Assembly (NCBI GenBank): GCA_015689735.1
Contig: WVSP01000001.1
Coordinates: forward strand, 1,042,001-1,106,000
Source: Rhodobacterales bacterium LSUCC0031
GTDB lineage: Bacteria; Pseudomonadota; Alphaproteobacteria; Rhodobacterales; Rhodobacteraceae
DNA: 64,000 nucleotides
Direction: 5' to 3'
Shown here: in pieces, positions 51,704 through 60,362 of the stretch
Layout of the letters: each line of letters opens with the position of its first letter
Position numbering within the stretch: the first letter of the stretch is position 1
Notes under the pieces: generated by a model
Database searches by the model: none
What the model was told of the DNA's origin: nothing
What the model saw: the letters and a program-made list of their open reading frames with translations, nothing else
Translations under genes and position numbers: made by a program

Positions 51704-52581
51704 GTCACCATGTGCAAGTCTGGCTGGTCATGCAAAAGTCCGCCAATGGCGTCGAGAGCTGCAACCTCATGTGGTTGCAGGCTATGCAAGCGCGCGTAGA
51801 GCCCGCGATAAGCGACCTCGGGGTCGGGGTGATGTCTGATCTCGGCGAGCTTGGCTTTCAACGGGTCGGCAAAGCCATGCGCGCCTGCTCGCCAATCCAG
51901 TTTGGCCCGCCAGCGCGCATAGCCCGGCGCAAAGTAATGCAAAAGAAAGGCGCGATCAGCGGCACCCCAGACTGGGCCAGTCACCATCGCGCCTGCGTGA
52001 TCCACCGCCCAATGCAGCTTGAGCCGGATACCGGGCAGGCCTGCGCGGTGGATTGATTTCCCCTCCGGATGGCCAACCAGCCCGAAGCGTGGCCGAAATA
52101 GCGCAGCATCTGCGCCATAGATCGGATCGACCGCCGCACGCGGGATCGGCAGGCGAAAGGCGCATCCACCAGAGGGCAGCGTGACCGCCTCGGCGCTACT
52201 CACCCGCAAGCTGATCGTTTCCGGCGGGAGATTGGCCAAGCCAGTGGGTAGATCGCGGCCCGCAAACCACATCAACTCGTCGGCGTCGAGGATCATCACC
52301 CAACCGTCAGCGACCTCGCGATAGGCCGCAGTCATGGCAGCGCGTTGCCGCTTGGTAAAGCGCGCGTCAACCGCCACGCCCAGCCCTGCCCAAAACGCGG
52401 CGTTGCAGGGGCGAAATTCGACCCTTGGATCGCCGGCCAAGACGTGTTGCGCGGGGTCTTGGGGATCATCGAGAAACACAACGATCCGCGTAGCGCCCTG
52501 TGCCAGATGCCATGCAAGAAAGCGACGCAAGACCGGCACTGGCTCGCGTGCGATCGTTGCGACGGTCAAGGACACGCTCAT
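51700..52581 (-). CDS. glycosyltransferase family 2-like protein (PF13704 type)
   Basis: 293 residues. VSLTVATIAREPVPVLRRFL and ATRIVVFLDDPQDPAQHVL are its GT-A start; WVMILDADELMWFAGRDLPT carries the metal site. The N-terminal MKDEG motif of its paralogues is replaced by IAREP. It overlaps both neighbours by 4 bp, so translation runs through the operon. It probably acts on the same glycan as its paralogues. Confidence 0.8.
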   Translation of the reverse strand: MSVSLTVATIAREPVPVLRRFLAWHLAQGATRIVVFLDDPQDPAQHVLAGDPRVEFRPCNAAFWAGLGVAVDARFTKRQRAAMTAAYREVADGWVMILDADELMWFAGRDLPTGLANLPPETISLRVSSAEAVTLPSGGCAFRLPIPRAAVDPIYGADAALFRPRFGLVGHPEGKSIHRAGLPGIRLKLHWAVDHAGAMVTGPVWGAADRAFLLHYFAPGYARWRAKLDWRAGAHGFADPLKAKLAEIRHHPDPEVAYRGLYARLHSLQPHEVAALDAIGGLLHDQPDLHMVT

Positions 52582-53594
52582 GTTACGCCCGCGGCAAGCC
52601 CCATCGCCGCCAATACGGACGCGTAGTCTTCTCGTGCGCGCAGCGCTGCGGCCCTTTTGCGATGGTGGGCCAGCGCTGCTGCGTGCAATTCGCCCAAGAT
52701 CGGGTCAGTCAAGAACTGATCGCGCAGCTTGACCGCGCCAGGGCGGGGCAGGGCTGCGCGGGTATCGATATCGCCCTTTTCATCATAAATGCGCCAATAA
52801 CCAATACTGCGTTCGGCATCGAGGCGCGGCACACCCGCGACATCACCACGGTCGATCTTGACCAAATATGCCTCGGCCGAGCGAATGGCATAATGGTTGA
52901 ACTGGGCCAGATCGATGCTGCCCTCGGGCGCGATATCCTTGGCTTTTCCATCCACCCATGCGTCGGAAAAGGCCTGCCCCGACCCATCGATCCAGCGCAT
53001 GCCAAGCTGCGAGAAATCGGACCGCCGCGGGCGATGATTGCGCCGCACCGAAAAATGGATGCGGTTGTGAAACATCGTCTTGATCGCATTGTTCGGACGT
53101 CGCCCTTCGGCCTTGTCCGCGCCGTAGTGTTTTGACTGCACGGTGAATTGGGTTACCACGGGCAGATCATCGAGTGTGATCACACCGTTCGACCCAAAGG
53201 GCATGGAGGTGAATGATACAACGTCAAAACCACCCGCAGCCTGATGAAAGCAGTCCAGCGTTCCGTCCCCGACCCAGATTTGCAGGAACTCATCCACATC
53301 AGTGAAATATATCCAGCCTGCATCCTTATAGAGATTGAAGAGCGAGGCGTAGCGATGCGCCATCACCTGCCAATTCGATCGATCCCCGAAAAGCGATTTC
53401 GGGTTCGGCACATGCTGCAAGGGGATCAGCTGTTGCAGCCGGTCGAGGATGCGGTCGGTTCCATCGTCGCAATCATTGGTCATCACGATGAAATTATCGA
53501 AGCCGAGCGCCATGTGATGGGCCACCCATTCAAGGATGTAAGGCCCCTCGTTCTTCATCGCTGTTACGATCAAGGCGGGCTGGCCTGCGAGCAT
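52578..53594 (-). CDS. glycosyltransferase family 2-like protein (PF13704 type)
   Basis: 338 residues. ALIVTAMKNEGPYILEWVAH and FIVMTNDCDDGTDRILDRLQ match the paralogues; WIYFTDVDEFLQIWVGDG is the metal site. Its start shares one base with the stop of the GT61-like gene (TGATG), and its stop overlaps the next gene by 4 bp. Substrates are unknown. Confidence 0.85.
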   Translation of the reverse strand: MLAGQPALIVTAMKNEGPYILEWVAHHMALGFDNFIVMTNDCDDGTDRILDRLQQLIPLQHVPNPKSLFGDRSNWQVMAHRYASLFNLYKDAGWIYFTDVDEFLQIWVGDGTLDCFHQAAGGFDVVSFTSMPFGSNGVITLDDLPVVTQFTVQSKHYGADKAEGRRPNNAIKTMFHNRIHFSVRRNHRPRRSDFSQLGMRWIDGSGQAFSDAWVDGKAKDIAPEGSIDLAQFNHYAIRSAEAYLVKIDRGDVAGVPRLDAERSIGYWRIYDEKGDIDTRAALPRPGAVKLRDQFLTDPILGELHAAALAHHRKRAAALRAREDYASVLAAMGLAAGVT

Positions 53595-54727
53595 CAGTTC
53601 AGCTTTCGATAGGTAAGCGGCGCACCAAGGCTGGCCGACAGCGCGTCGATCTCGGCCATGATTTCGGCCTCGGGTGGGTCGATCCAGTCTTCGCTATCGG
53701 CAAGAAAACCCGCCGTGACCAAGGCCTTGCCTGCGGCGGCGAAATCGAGTCGCGCCTGCACTTCGCGCTTGACGAAGCGTTGCCCCTCGGGCGTCCAACA
53801 TCCCGCGATCGCGTCGATCCGCGTGGCTTCAACCCCGGCGAAGTGGCGGAACTGGAGAATGTAATCCGCGATATTTTGGGACGGGCCACGATTGATCACC
53901 GCGACCTGTGCGTCAGGCCGGGCAAGCATCGCGGCCAGATGCAGTGCCGAGCCGTCAAGGCCCACGATCTGCTTTGCAGCCTTCCATTGCGCGATCTGCG
54001 CTGCAAATGACATTTCTTGAGGGTGAATGATCGTATAGCCCGCCTTCTCCATCAAGGCTTCAAGCCACGTCTCGCGCAAGATGGTGCCACGTTTCAAGGG
54101 CAGATGGGCGCGCGAGGCATAGACCTTGTCGGCACCTGCGGGGGCCACATCACGACCAATCGTATCGCGTACCCAAGCACGATACTCGGGGCGCCCTGCC
54201 ATCATTTCACTCATGCCAAAGCCTTGTGGCGGCGTGAGCAGCTCGTCGATCACCACGGGTTGTTGCGGCGCGCGGATCTTGAGATGGCCAAGCCCGCATT
54301 GGGCAAAAAACGGCATCATTTCGCGGATATAGCGCCACTCATGGGTCATTTTCTGCTTGGGGTAGAACACGATCCCTTCGAGGGTATCGATCTGCGGGAC
54401 GGCCCAAAGGCGCGCGGTCGTCTCGACAAGAAAATGGCCGAAATGCGCATAAAACAAGCCGCCGAACATCCACCGACCGGTCAGCCGCTCGACCGGGCTG
54501 GTGATGTCGGGCGGGATCGGCGCGACGGTAATGGGGGCGGAACTTGATCGCCAGCAATGCCCTTCGGGCATGAAATCACTGTTTTCATTGAACAATCCCG
54601 CCGCCCGGCGCGCGCCGCCCGGCACATTTTCGCCCCAAGGGATCATGACGACGTCACGATGGGTCACGGGGTGCCAGTTCATCGGACGATCATGGTCAAA
54701 ATCGTGGATTGCCTGCGGGGTTCCCAT
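53594..54727 (-). CDS. GT61 (DUF563) family glycosyltransferase
   Basis: 377 residues from the ATG at 54727 (AAGG 10 nt upstream); the frame upstream to 54895 overlaps the previous gene and lacks features. GRWMFGGLFYAHFGHFLVET is the family start (H-F-x-H-F); KVYASRAHLPLKRGTILRET and VGLDGSALHLAAML are typical of DUF563, including the conserved Asp-Gly-Ser-Ala. Family members include xylosyl- and capsule transferases. It lies 20 bp after the GT32-like gene. Confidence 0.8.
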   Translation of the reverse strand: MGTPQAIHDFDHDRPMNWHPVTHRDVVMIPWGENVPGGARRAAGLFNENSDFMPEGHCWRSSSAPITVAPIPPDITSPVERLTGRWMFGGLFYAHFGHFLVETTARLWAVPQIDTLEGIVFYPKQKMTHEWRYIREMMPFFAQCGLGHLKIRAPQQPVVIDELLTPPQGFGMSEMMAGRPEYRAWVRDTIGRDVAPAGADKVYASRAHLPLKRGTILRETWLEALMEKAGYTIIHPQEMSFAAQIAQWKAAKQIVGLDGSALHLAAMLARPDAQVAVINRGPSQNIADYILQFRHFAGVEATRIDAIAGCWTPEGQRFVKREVQARLDFAAAGKALVTAGFLADSEDWIDPPEAEIMAEIDALSASLGAPLTYRKLN

Positions 54728-54747
54728 CGTCTGCCGGCCTTGTGTGC

Positions 54748-55557
54748 TCACGCTTCCAGGGCGCCGGTGGGGTCGATGCCGACCTCTTGGCACATTCTGG
54801 AAATATAGGAGTTTTCCAGCGGCGCGTTGCGGCGCCACCAGGGTTTGGTGCCGTTGGTGTAGAGGTGGACGGAAACGGTCGCGTTGGTAAACCAACCCTC
54901 AACGCGGCCGTGCGGGTCGAAGAAGATATCGTTCAGCTGAAACGGCACAGGGTAGAGGACATCAGGCGTCATCGCGCGGTCGAAATCGCCGGTCGCTTGG
55001 GCGAAATGGGTGAAGGCTTGCGGGCCGAAGGCCGTGCGCTCGGTGCGGTAGATCTTGACCGCATGAGGTGCATCCTTTTGTTTTTCCATCTTTTTGCGCT
55101 GCTGCTTGTTCCACCATGGCGGGCAGTCGGGGAGGTTCTCGTAATAGTCGAGCAGCTGATCCATCAGCGCGCAGTCGCGGGGCAGGGCGACGACCCCGCA
55201 GTTGAGCGCGCCGCGCATGCCGTGGCCTGCAAAAATCCACTCCCATTCATCGGGAAAGGGCTTGTGGCAAAAGGCGTCGCAGTCGATCCAGACAGCACCC
55301 GTGGCACGTATCATCTTGTAACGAAACACATTTGACAGGAAGGAGGCCGAGGTCTCCTCGACGATATCCATGGGGATATCCATGATCTCGGAGGCGGGGC
55401 GGACGGTGACACCTTCGGGCGCGTTCTGCACGGCGTGGGTGCAATACAGCGTCACGGGATGGCCGTGGCGCAGATGCGAGGCGAGGCATAACTGGTTGAG
55501 ATACTGTAGCTTTTCCCCAATCCAGAGGGAGGCCACGGGACGACGGTTCAACTCCAC
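54748..55557 (-). CDS. glycosyltransferase with DxD motif (GT32-like)
   Basis: 269 residues, starting at GTG 55557 (AAAGGGCA upstream). VASLWIGEKLQYLNQLCLAS and HGHPVTLYCTHAVQNAPEGV are the beginning of a sugar-binding fold; TGAVWIDCDAFCHKPFPDEW carries the DxD (Asp-Cys-Asp). NCGVVALPRDCALMDQLLDY and AFTHFAQ...GDFDRA complete the match to the sugar-binding-region family. It heads the operon of five glycosyltransferases. Confidence 0.78.
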   Translation of the reverse strand: MELNRRPVASLWIGEKLQYLNQLCLASHLRHGHPVTLYCTHAVQNAPEGVTVRPASEIMDIPMDIVEETSASFLSNVFRYKMIRATGAVWIDCDAFCHKPFPDEWEWIFAGHGMRGALNCGVVALPRDCALMDQLLDYYENLPDCPPWWNKQQRKKMEKQKDAPHAVKIYRTERTAFGPQAFTHFAQATGDFDRAMTPDVLYPVPFQLNDIFFDPHGRVEGWFTNATVSVHLYTNGTKPWWRRNAPLENSYISRMCQEVGIDPTGALEA

Positions 55558-56004
55558 TTCACTGCCCTTTGCGCTTGGCGCGGGTGATCCCGCATCTTTC
55601 GTTGACTGTTTTTCCCTTAATTTCTAGAATTTGGCAAAGGTTTTCGCACCCCGCGCGCGCCGGTGTTGCAGCGATGCCGGCGTTAACCCTCGGGCCGTGC
55701 GGGGCGGGCAGGGGCCACGGGGCGGGCGGACGGGCTGTCGGGATGGGGTACACAGGGCGTACACACCCCGTACATCCGCGGTTTGCGCACGGTAGGGGCG
55801 GGGAAGGTGGTTAAGGGTGCGGGAGTTTACGTGTTGTTCTTAGCAAGGAATACTCATCGTCCACCCCAAGGTGCGCATAGGTGGCACATTGCAAATCCGT
55901 CTCACTGTAACATTTTGTTAACCAATGATCTTTTTAATTGTGGACAGGATCGGTCTTCAAACTCAAGTATCCGTCAAAGAGGCAGGCGCAGAGCGGAGAC
56001 AGAC
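55558..56004. other. intergenic region, 447 bp, with iterated GTACA repeats and a change in base composition
   Basis: No gene. The left half is very GC-rich; the right half from about 55840 is AT-rich (for example attttgttaaccaatg), marking the edge of the DUF488 cassette. Three GTACA units lie at 55748, 55759 and 55770, 11 bp apart. Confidence 0.5.
55748..55780. repeat. three iterated 11-bp units beginning GTACA
   Basis: GTACACAGGGC, GTACACACCCC and GTACATCCGCG follow each other with an 11-bp period, close to one helical turn. They lie about 190 bp before the GT operon start (55557) and 230 bp before the DUF488 gene. This arrangement suits a protein binding cooperatively on one face of DNA. 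Confidence 0.5.
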
Positions 56005-56457
56005 ATGAAGTATGTAGAGCAAATCTTCACAATTGGGTACGAGAAGTCGTCGATCGACGATTTTGTAAGCCGTTTAACCGATGCCGAGATAGAGATGCTG
56101 ATCGACGTCCGTGAGCTTCCTTTGTCACGTAAGAGGGGCTTTTCAAAAAAAGGGCTTGATGCTGCGGTAACTGAGGCAGGCATAGACTATCTTCATGTGC
56201 GGGCGCTTGGTGATCCGAAGCCTGGTAGGGAAGCTGCACGCTCTGGAAACCATGACCTCTTTGTTGCGATATTTACCAAGCATATCGAAAGTGAAGAAGG
56301 CCAAAATGCTCTTGCAGAACTTGCAGACATTGTCCGTGGCAAGAGAATTTGCTTGACTTGCTTCGAACGCCATCACGAAGGCTGCCATCGTAAGATTGTT
56401 GCCGAGCGCCTCTCCGCGTTAATCGGTGCACCGGTTGAGCATATCGCAGTGAATTGA
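56005..56457 (+). CDS. DUF488 family protein
   Basis: 150 residues from the ATG at 56005 (GGAGACAGAC upstream). IFTIGYEKSSIDDFVSRLTD, MLIDVRELPLSRKRGFSK and DYLHVRALGDPKPGREAARS are DUF488 hallmarks, as is KRICLTCFERHHEGCHRKIV with the conserved Cys and His. Biochemical role is unproven; the conserved Cys/His and links to nucleic-acid proteins suggest action on DNA or nucleotides. Its codons are richer in A/T than neighbouring genes, a sign of transfer. Its stop overlaps the next gene's possible TTG start. Confidence 0.85.
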   Translation: MKYVEQIFTIGYEKSSIDDFVSRLTDAEIEMLIDVRELPLSRKRGFSKKGLDAAVTEAGIDYLHVRALGDPKPGREAARSGNHDLFVAIFTKHIESEEGQNALAELADIVRGKRICLTCFERHHEGCHRKIVAERLSALIGAPVEHIAVN

Positions 56458-56459
56458 AT

Positions 56460-57233
56460 GTGAGTATCTGGCAAGAGCCTGTTGAAGTTTGTGTGATCGT
56501 TAAGGCCGCTCCCGAGACCGGGCAGACGCATGGTGAGACCGTATGCGTTGCAGGTATTGACCGTTATGGGAATTGGCATCGCCTTTACCCCATGCCGTTC
56601 AAGCACCTAAGGCCGGAACAGCGGTTCAGCCGTTGGGACATTATTCGCGCCACTTGGAAGAGCGCTGCTCCAAAAGACATGCGGCTTGAAAGTAAAAGAA
56701 TAGATCACTTATCGCTTGTGAAAGTGGGCGAAGTGAAGAAGTCGGAGCGTCATGAGTTTGCGCGGCGCGCCATTGTAAATAGTCTATATGAAGAAAAGAC
56801 AAAGGGACGCTCTTTTGCTTTAATTCGTCCAGAAAATCCAGAGTTTATTATTCGCCCACTTAATGACGATGCCAAGTCGAAAAACCAAAGGCGACGCGAT
56901 GCAATCTTGCGTCAGTTGGATATATTCACAGGCGACAGTACAGTCTTGACACCTGATGTTGCCCCATATTCGTTTCACTATCGGTTTGTACACGAAGGCA
57001 AGACCTTAACGCATACTTGTATAGATTGGGAGACAGAGCAGACTTTCTTCAAATGGCGCGAAAAGTACGGTGAGAGAGAAACTCTGCAAATGATGCATCA
57101 AAGATGGGGAAATGAAATACCTAAGCGCGGCATTGCTTTTGCAATGGGAACGCATCGGGTAACAAAATTCAATAAATGGCTTCTTTCTGGAGTGATCCGT
57201 GTGGATCATTCACCGCAGGCAACGTTTTTCTGA
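56460..57233 (+). CDS. dual-OB-domain-like protein paired with DUF488
   Basis: 257 residues if started at GTG 56460 (TTG at 56454 also possible); ribosome site weak. VEVCVIVKAAPETGQTHGET, VCVAGIDRYGNWHRLYPMPF and RFSRWDIIRATWKSA resemble the dual-OB (DuOB) domain that occurs with DUF488 in bacterial gene pairs, where a GRCVAGID-x-WIRP-type strand is seen. The C-terminal half (YSFHYRFVHEGKTLTHTCID, WGNEIPKRGIAFAMGTHRVT) may form the second part. OB folds bind nucleic acids. It is low in GC, as is its partner. Role in defence or repair is a guess. Confidence 0.6.
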   Translation: MSIWQEPVEVCVIVKAAPETGQTHGETVCVAGIDRYGNWHRLYPMPFKHLRPEQRFSRWDIIRATWKSAAPKDMRLESKRIDHLSLVKVGEVKKSERHEFARRAIVNSLYEEKTKGRSFALIRPENPEFIIRPLNDDAKSKNQRRRDAILRQLDIFTGDSTVLTPDVAPYSFHYRFVHEGKTLTHTCIDWETEQTFFKWREKYGERETLQMMHQRWGNEIPKRGIAFAMGTHRVTKFNKWLLSGVIRVDHSPQATFF

Positions 57234-57283
57234 TGGAGCACAAACTTTCAAGGTTTCTTTGCGTTGAATGCCCAGCCCCTCCC

Positions 57284-59575
57284 TCACATCACCTGCCCCC
57301 CCAAATCCACCCCCTCGGCCACGCCCCGCACCTCGACGATCCCCAGACCCAGCCGGAACCGCCAGACCCCGCCGCCCAGCGCCTCGACCGCCGGTTTGGC
57401 GGGCCATGTGGAGAGGTCGTAGCTCTGATCCGCGTCCCAGCCCGTGATCACGCAGACCCCGCCCCATGCGATGCGGAAGCGTTTGGCGCCCGGGGCGGCG
57501 GTGATGTGGGTGATGCCGGTGCCGACGATGACCTCATGCGCGCCTTCGGCCAAGATCACGGTGTTGCGGCCCGGGCCGGGGTCGATGGTGGATGAGCCGA
57601 TCCCATCTTCGATCCAGTCATTGCCGTGGCCGCCGAAGATCTGGTTGCGGCCCGCATAGCCATAAATGACGTCATCGCCCGTGCCGCCATCGAGCAGGTC
57701 GCGGCCCGGCCCGCCGTGGAGCGTGTCATTCCCGGCCTCACCATAGAATTCATGGCGGCGGTTGGCTTGCTTGGCTTTCGCGATCATCAGGTCGTTGCCC
57801 GCCCCGCCGCGAAAGGTTGCGCCGCCATGTTTGGGGCCGATCATGATGTCGTCGCCGTTGGAGCCCCTCAGGTCGATCTCGACCCGTTCGGAGGTTTCGA
57901 ACTCGATCGGGCTATCGGGGTGGGCGACGATGCGGATGGTTTTGCCGGTTTGGCCGTCAGCCTCGGACCTACTGATCACGGTGGCGATGCGGATCTTTTC
58001 GACGTTGGGGGGGCAGTGGAGGATGTAGTCGTCGGGGCCGGCCATGTACCACAGCGTGTCGGTGCCGCCGTCCTTCTCCTCCACGATCTTTTCGGCGTCG
58101 GCGCCATAGGCCCAGTAGTCGTTGTTGGCACGCCCGCCGGCCAAGATGACCGAGCCATCGACCGCCATCATCGCGTTGACGCCCGTGGCGGGGTTTTGCA
58201 GCCCGCGCAGGTCGAGGCCGAGGTTGAGCGCGCCCTTGACCAGTTCGGCGCGGAGGTCTGACAGGGGGGCGGTGGTGGCGATGTTCGTCGTCTCACCGGG
58301 GTCGTTGGCGAGGTCGTAGACGTGCTCCTCCCCATTGGGGTAGCGGAAGTAGCGGTAGTGGGTGAGGCCTTCGGTCGAGGGGCGGACGGAGAGCGTGCCG
58401 AAGACGCAGGTGATGGGCGACCATTGGCGGTCGTAGTGGCCGAAGCTTGCGTCGATGAGCGGCAGGAGCGATTGGCCGGAGGTCCAGTCGGGGCGGGGGG
58501 GAAGGCCTGCGAGGTCCATCACCGTCTTGGGGATGTTGTGGAGGCTGACGGGGAGGTCGATCTCTTGCCCCTGCGTCATTGCGGGGTGGTGGATGCCAAG
58601 GGGGATGTGGGCGGCGCTATCCCACTGGGACATCTTGTGAAAGCTGTCATGGGTGCCGAGGTTGAAGCCGTTGTCGGAGAAGAAGATCGTGGTGGTGTTG
58701 GGGCCGATGGCGGAATTTTCCAGCGCGGTGAGGAAGCGGCCCAGTTCATGATCCATATGGGAGATCGCGGCGAAATAGGCGCGCACGACTTGGCGCCATG
58801 CCGCGTCGCCTGCCTTTTCCGGGGTCCATTGGCCGTTGGCGATATAGGCGGCCTCGTAAACCGCGAAACCGGGTTGGGGGCCGTGGTAGTCGGCCTCATG
58901 CGCGATGGAGGGCCAGCGGATCCGGGCCGGGTCGTATTGGGCGTAGAAGCGGTCAGGCGTGATCAGGTTGTAATGGGGGTGCTTGAAGCCAAGCTGGATC
59001 AGGTGGCGGCGGGCGGGGTCGGCGCGGGTGACATGGTCGATGGCGTTCTGCGCCACGTGGTAGTCGTAGAAGCGGTCGTCTTGGCTGCCGTCATCATTGG
59101 GGTGGTTGACGCCTTTGATGCCGGGGCCGCGGTCGAGATAGGTTTTGACGCGGGACCGCCTTCCGTTATCGTCGGCCGCCGGTTCGTGGTGGAACAGCAT
59201 GCGGCGGTAATCCTCAGGCATGGGTTGATAGTTGCTATCGACCTTGCCGGTGGTGAAGGTGTGAAATCCCGCGCGGCGCAGGTCATAGGCCCAAGCTTTC
59301 TCGGGGCGATAGATGTCGCGCCAAAAGCGGTTGAGATCGACAAGGCCCGAGCGGAAGGGCGAGATGCCCGTCGCCACCTCGGCCCGGCACGGCGCGCAAA
59401 GCGGTACGGTGGCGTAAGCATTGGTGAACCGCGCGGCGCGTGCCATGAAACGGTCGAGATTGGGCGTTTGGATGCGGATGCCGAAGGCGTCGCGCCATGT
59501 GAAGACGTCGATCAGATCATCGACCCAGATGATGCAGATATGGCCGCCTGCGATGGTGTGGCGATCAAAGCCCAT
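57284..59575 (-). CDS. sulfatase with C-terminal RTX calcium-binding repeats
   Basis: 763 residues from the ATG at 59575 (GGAGG 6 nt upstream). Residues 1-500 are an S1 sulfatase: WVDDLIDVF near 20, then VPLCAPCRAEVATG with Cys60 in C-A-P-C-R, the site turned to formylglycine; SDNGFNLGTHDSFHKMS is the metal and substrate region. RTX units lie at about 580-660: GGAGNDLMI, GEAGNDTLHGGPGRDLLDGG, TGDDVIYG and GGHGNDWIEDG. No signal peptide, so type I secretion is likely. It overlaps the previous gene by 11 bp. A substrate in sulfated glycan is inferred. Confidence 0.88.
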   Translation of the reverse strand: MGFDRHTIAGGHICIIWVDDLIDVFTWRDAFGIRIQTPNLDRFMARAARFTNAYATVPLCAPCRAEVATGISPFRSGLVDLNRFWRDIYRPEKAWAYDLRRAGFHTFTTGKVDSNYQPMPEDYRRMLFHHEPAADDNGRRSRVKTYLDRGPGIKGVNHPNDDGSQDDRFYDYHVAQNAIDHVTRADPARRHLIQLGFKHPHYNLITPDRFYAQYDPARIRWPSIAHEADYHGPQPGFAVYEAAYIANGQWTPEKAGDAAWRQVVRAYFAAISHMDHELGRFLTALENSAIGPNTTTIFFSDNGFNLGTHDSFHKMSQWDSAAHIPLGIHHPAMTQGQEIDLPVSLHNIPKTVMDLAGLPPRPDWTSGQSLLPLIDASFGHYDRQWSPITCVFGTLSVRPSTEGLTHYRYFRYPNGEEHVYDLANDPGETTNIATTAPLSDLRAELVKGALNLGLDLRGLQNPATGVNAMMAVDGSVILAGGRANNDYWAYGADAEKIVEEKDGGTDTLWYMAGPDDYILHCPPNVEKIRIATVISRSEADGQTGKTIRIVAHPDSPIEFETSERVEIDLRGSNGDDIMIGPKHGGATFRGGAGNDLMIAKAKQANRRHEFYGEAGNDTLHGGPGRDLLDGGTGDDVIYGYAGRNQIFGGHGNDWIEDGIGSSTIDPGPGRNTVILAEGAHEVIVGTGITHITAAPGAKRFRIAWGGVCVITGWDADQSYDLSTWPAKPAVEALGGGVWRFRLGLGIVEVRGVAEGVDLGGQVM

Positions 59576-60362
59576 CTGATGCCTCCGACCACAGCCAGAA
59601 ACGGCGCATTGCCAATAGCGCTGCGTGATCGCGAGATGTATTGCCACCCAACAGCGATGCCCCCGGCCAAAGCCAGATATCGGCGATGAGGGCTGCCCCC
59701 AGCGTCTTGGTCAGGCCGGGACGCTGGTTGCGGCATCCGATGAAAAGATGCCCCGTCCCTGTCAGGATCGGGGACGCGGCCATGCCTCGCGTGCATGTCA
59801 GCTTGCCGCCCGGACCCAACAGCGCGAGCGAAAGCGCCGGCCCCGTCACGGAAAAGATCACAAGGCGCGGCCCATCCATGGCAGGGGCCGCAAGATCAAG
59901 CGCGATCAGCCCCAAGTCATCCTTGAGGGTCAAGATCCCCTCGGCCTCGGCAAGGTAGAGGTAGTTCTGACCCGCGCTTTTCTTGGCGCCGCCCCCGGTA
60001 TTGAGGGTGATCAGGGTCTTTGCCTCGCCCAGCCAAGGCGGCAGGTAGCGCAAGGCAAGGCTGAGGTGGCCTGCATCGTTGACCGCATCCATCGCAACAA
60101 GGCCGCAATGTACCCCGTCGCGACATTGAAGGCCGCCCAGATCACCCGCCGCGCCGATCTGGCCATGGCCGGTATTGGGGTCGGTGGGGATCGCGGTCGG
60201 ACCATTGCCCGAGGCAGGCCAGCCCGTCACGCTGCCCCTGGCATCGGTGGCAAGCGCCTGTCCGGCCCAAGTGATTACACCTGTCCGTACCAGATCGGCA
60301 GTACAGGCGGCCTCGGCATTGCAAAGCGCGCCATGGGGAAGGGGGAGGTCGAGATCAACCAT
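59565..60362 (-). CDS. LamG/concanavalin-like protein of unknown function
   Basis: 265 residues. The C-terminal part GTGHLFIGCRNQRPGLTKTL and ALIADIWLWPGASLL resembles the end of LamG/concanavalin-A-like jelly-roll domains (IGxR...IADIWLWP). The middle is beta-rich with LYLAEAEGILTLKDDLGLIA and LSLALLGPGGKLTCTR. No signal peptide. It overlaps the SGNH-like gene upstream by 8 bp and the sulfatase downstream by 11 bp, suggesting a complex or pathway. Glycan binding is inference. Confidence 0.5.
   Translation of the reverse strand: MVDLDLPLPHGALCNAEAACTADLVRTGVITWAGQALATDARGSVTGWPASGNGPTAIPTDPNTGHGQIGAAGDLGGLQCRDGVHCGLVAMDAVNDAGHLSLALRYLPPWLGEAKTLITLNTGGGAKKSAGQNYLYLAEAEGILTLKDDLGLIALDLAAPAMDGPRLVIFSVTGPALSLALLGPGGKLTCTRGMAASPILTGTGHLFIGCRNQRPGLTKTLGAALIADIWLWPGASLLGGNTSRDHAALLAMRRFWLWSEASDGL

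Noticed and set aside
57640-57740. Tandem short repeats in the sulfatase gene as a CRISPR or satellite
   Set aside because: They are the coding repeats of RTX units (GGxGxDxxx) with a 27-bp codon-based period and no spacers.
58322-59689. A 455-codon plus-strand frame antisense to the sulfatase
   Set aside because: No domain features; the sulfatase motifs are all on the minus strand.
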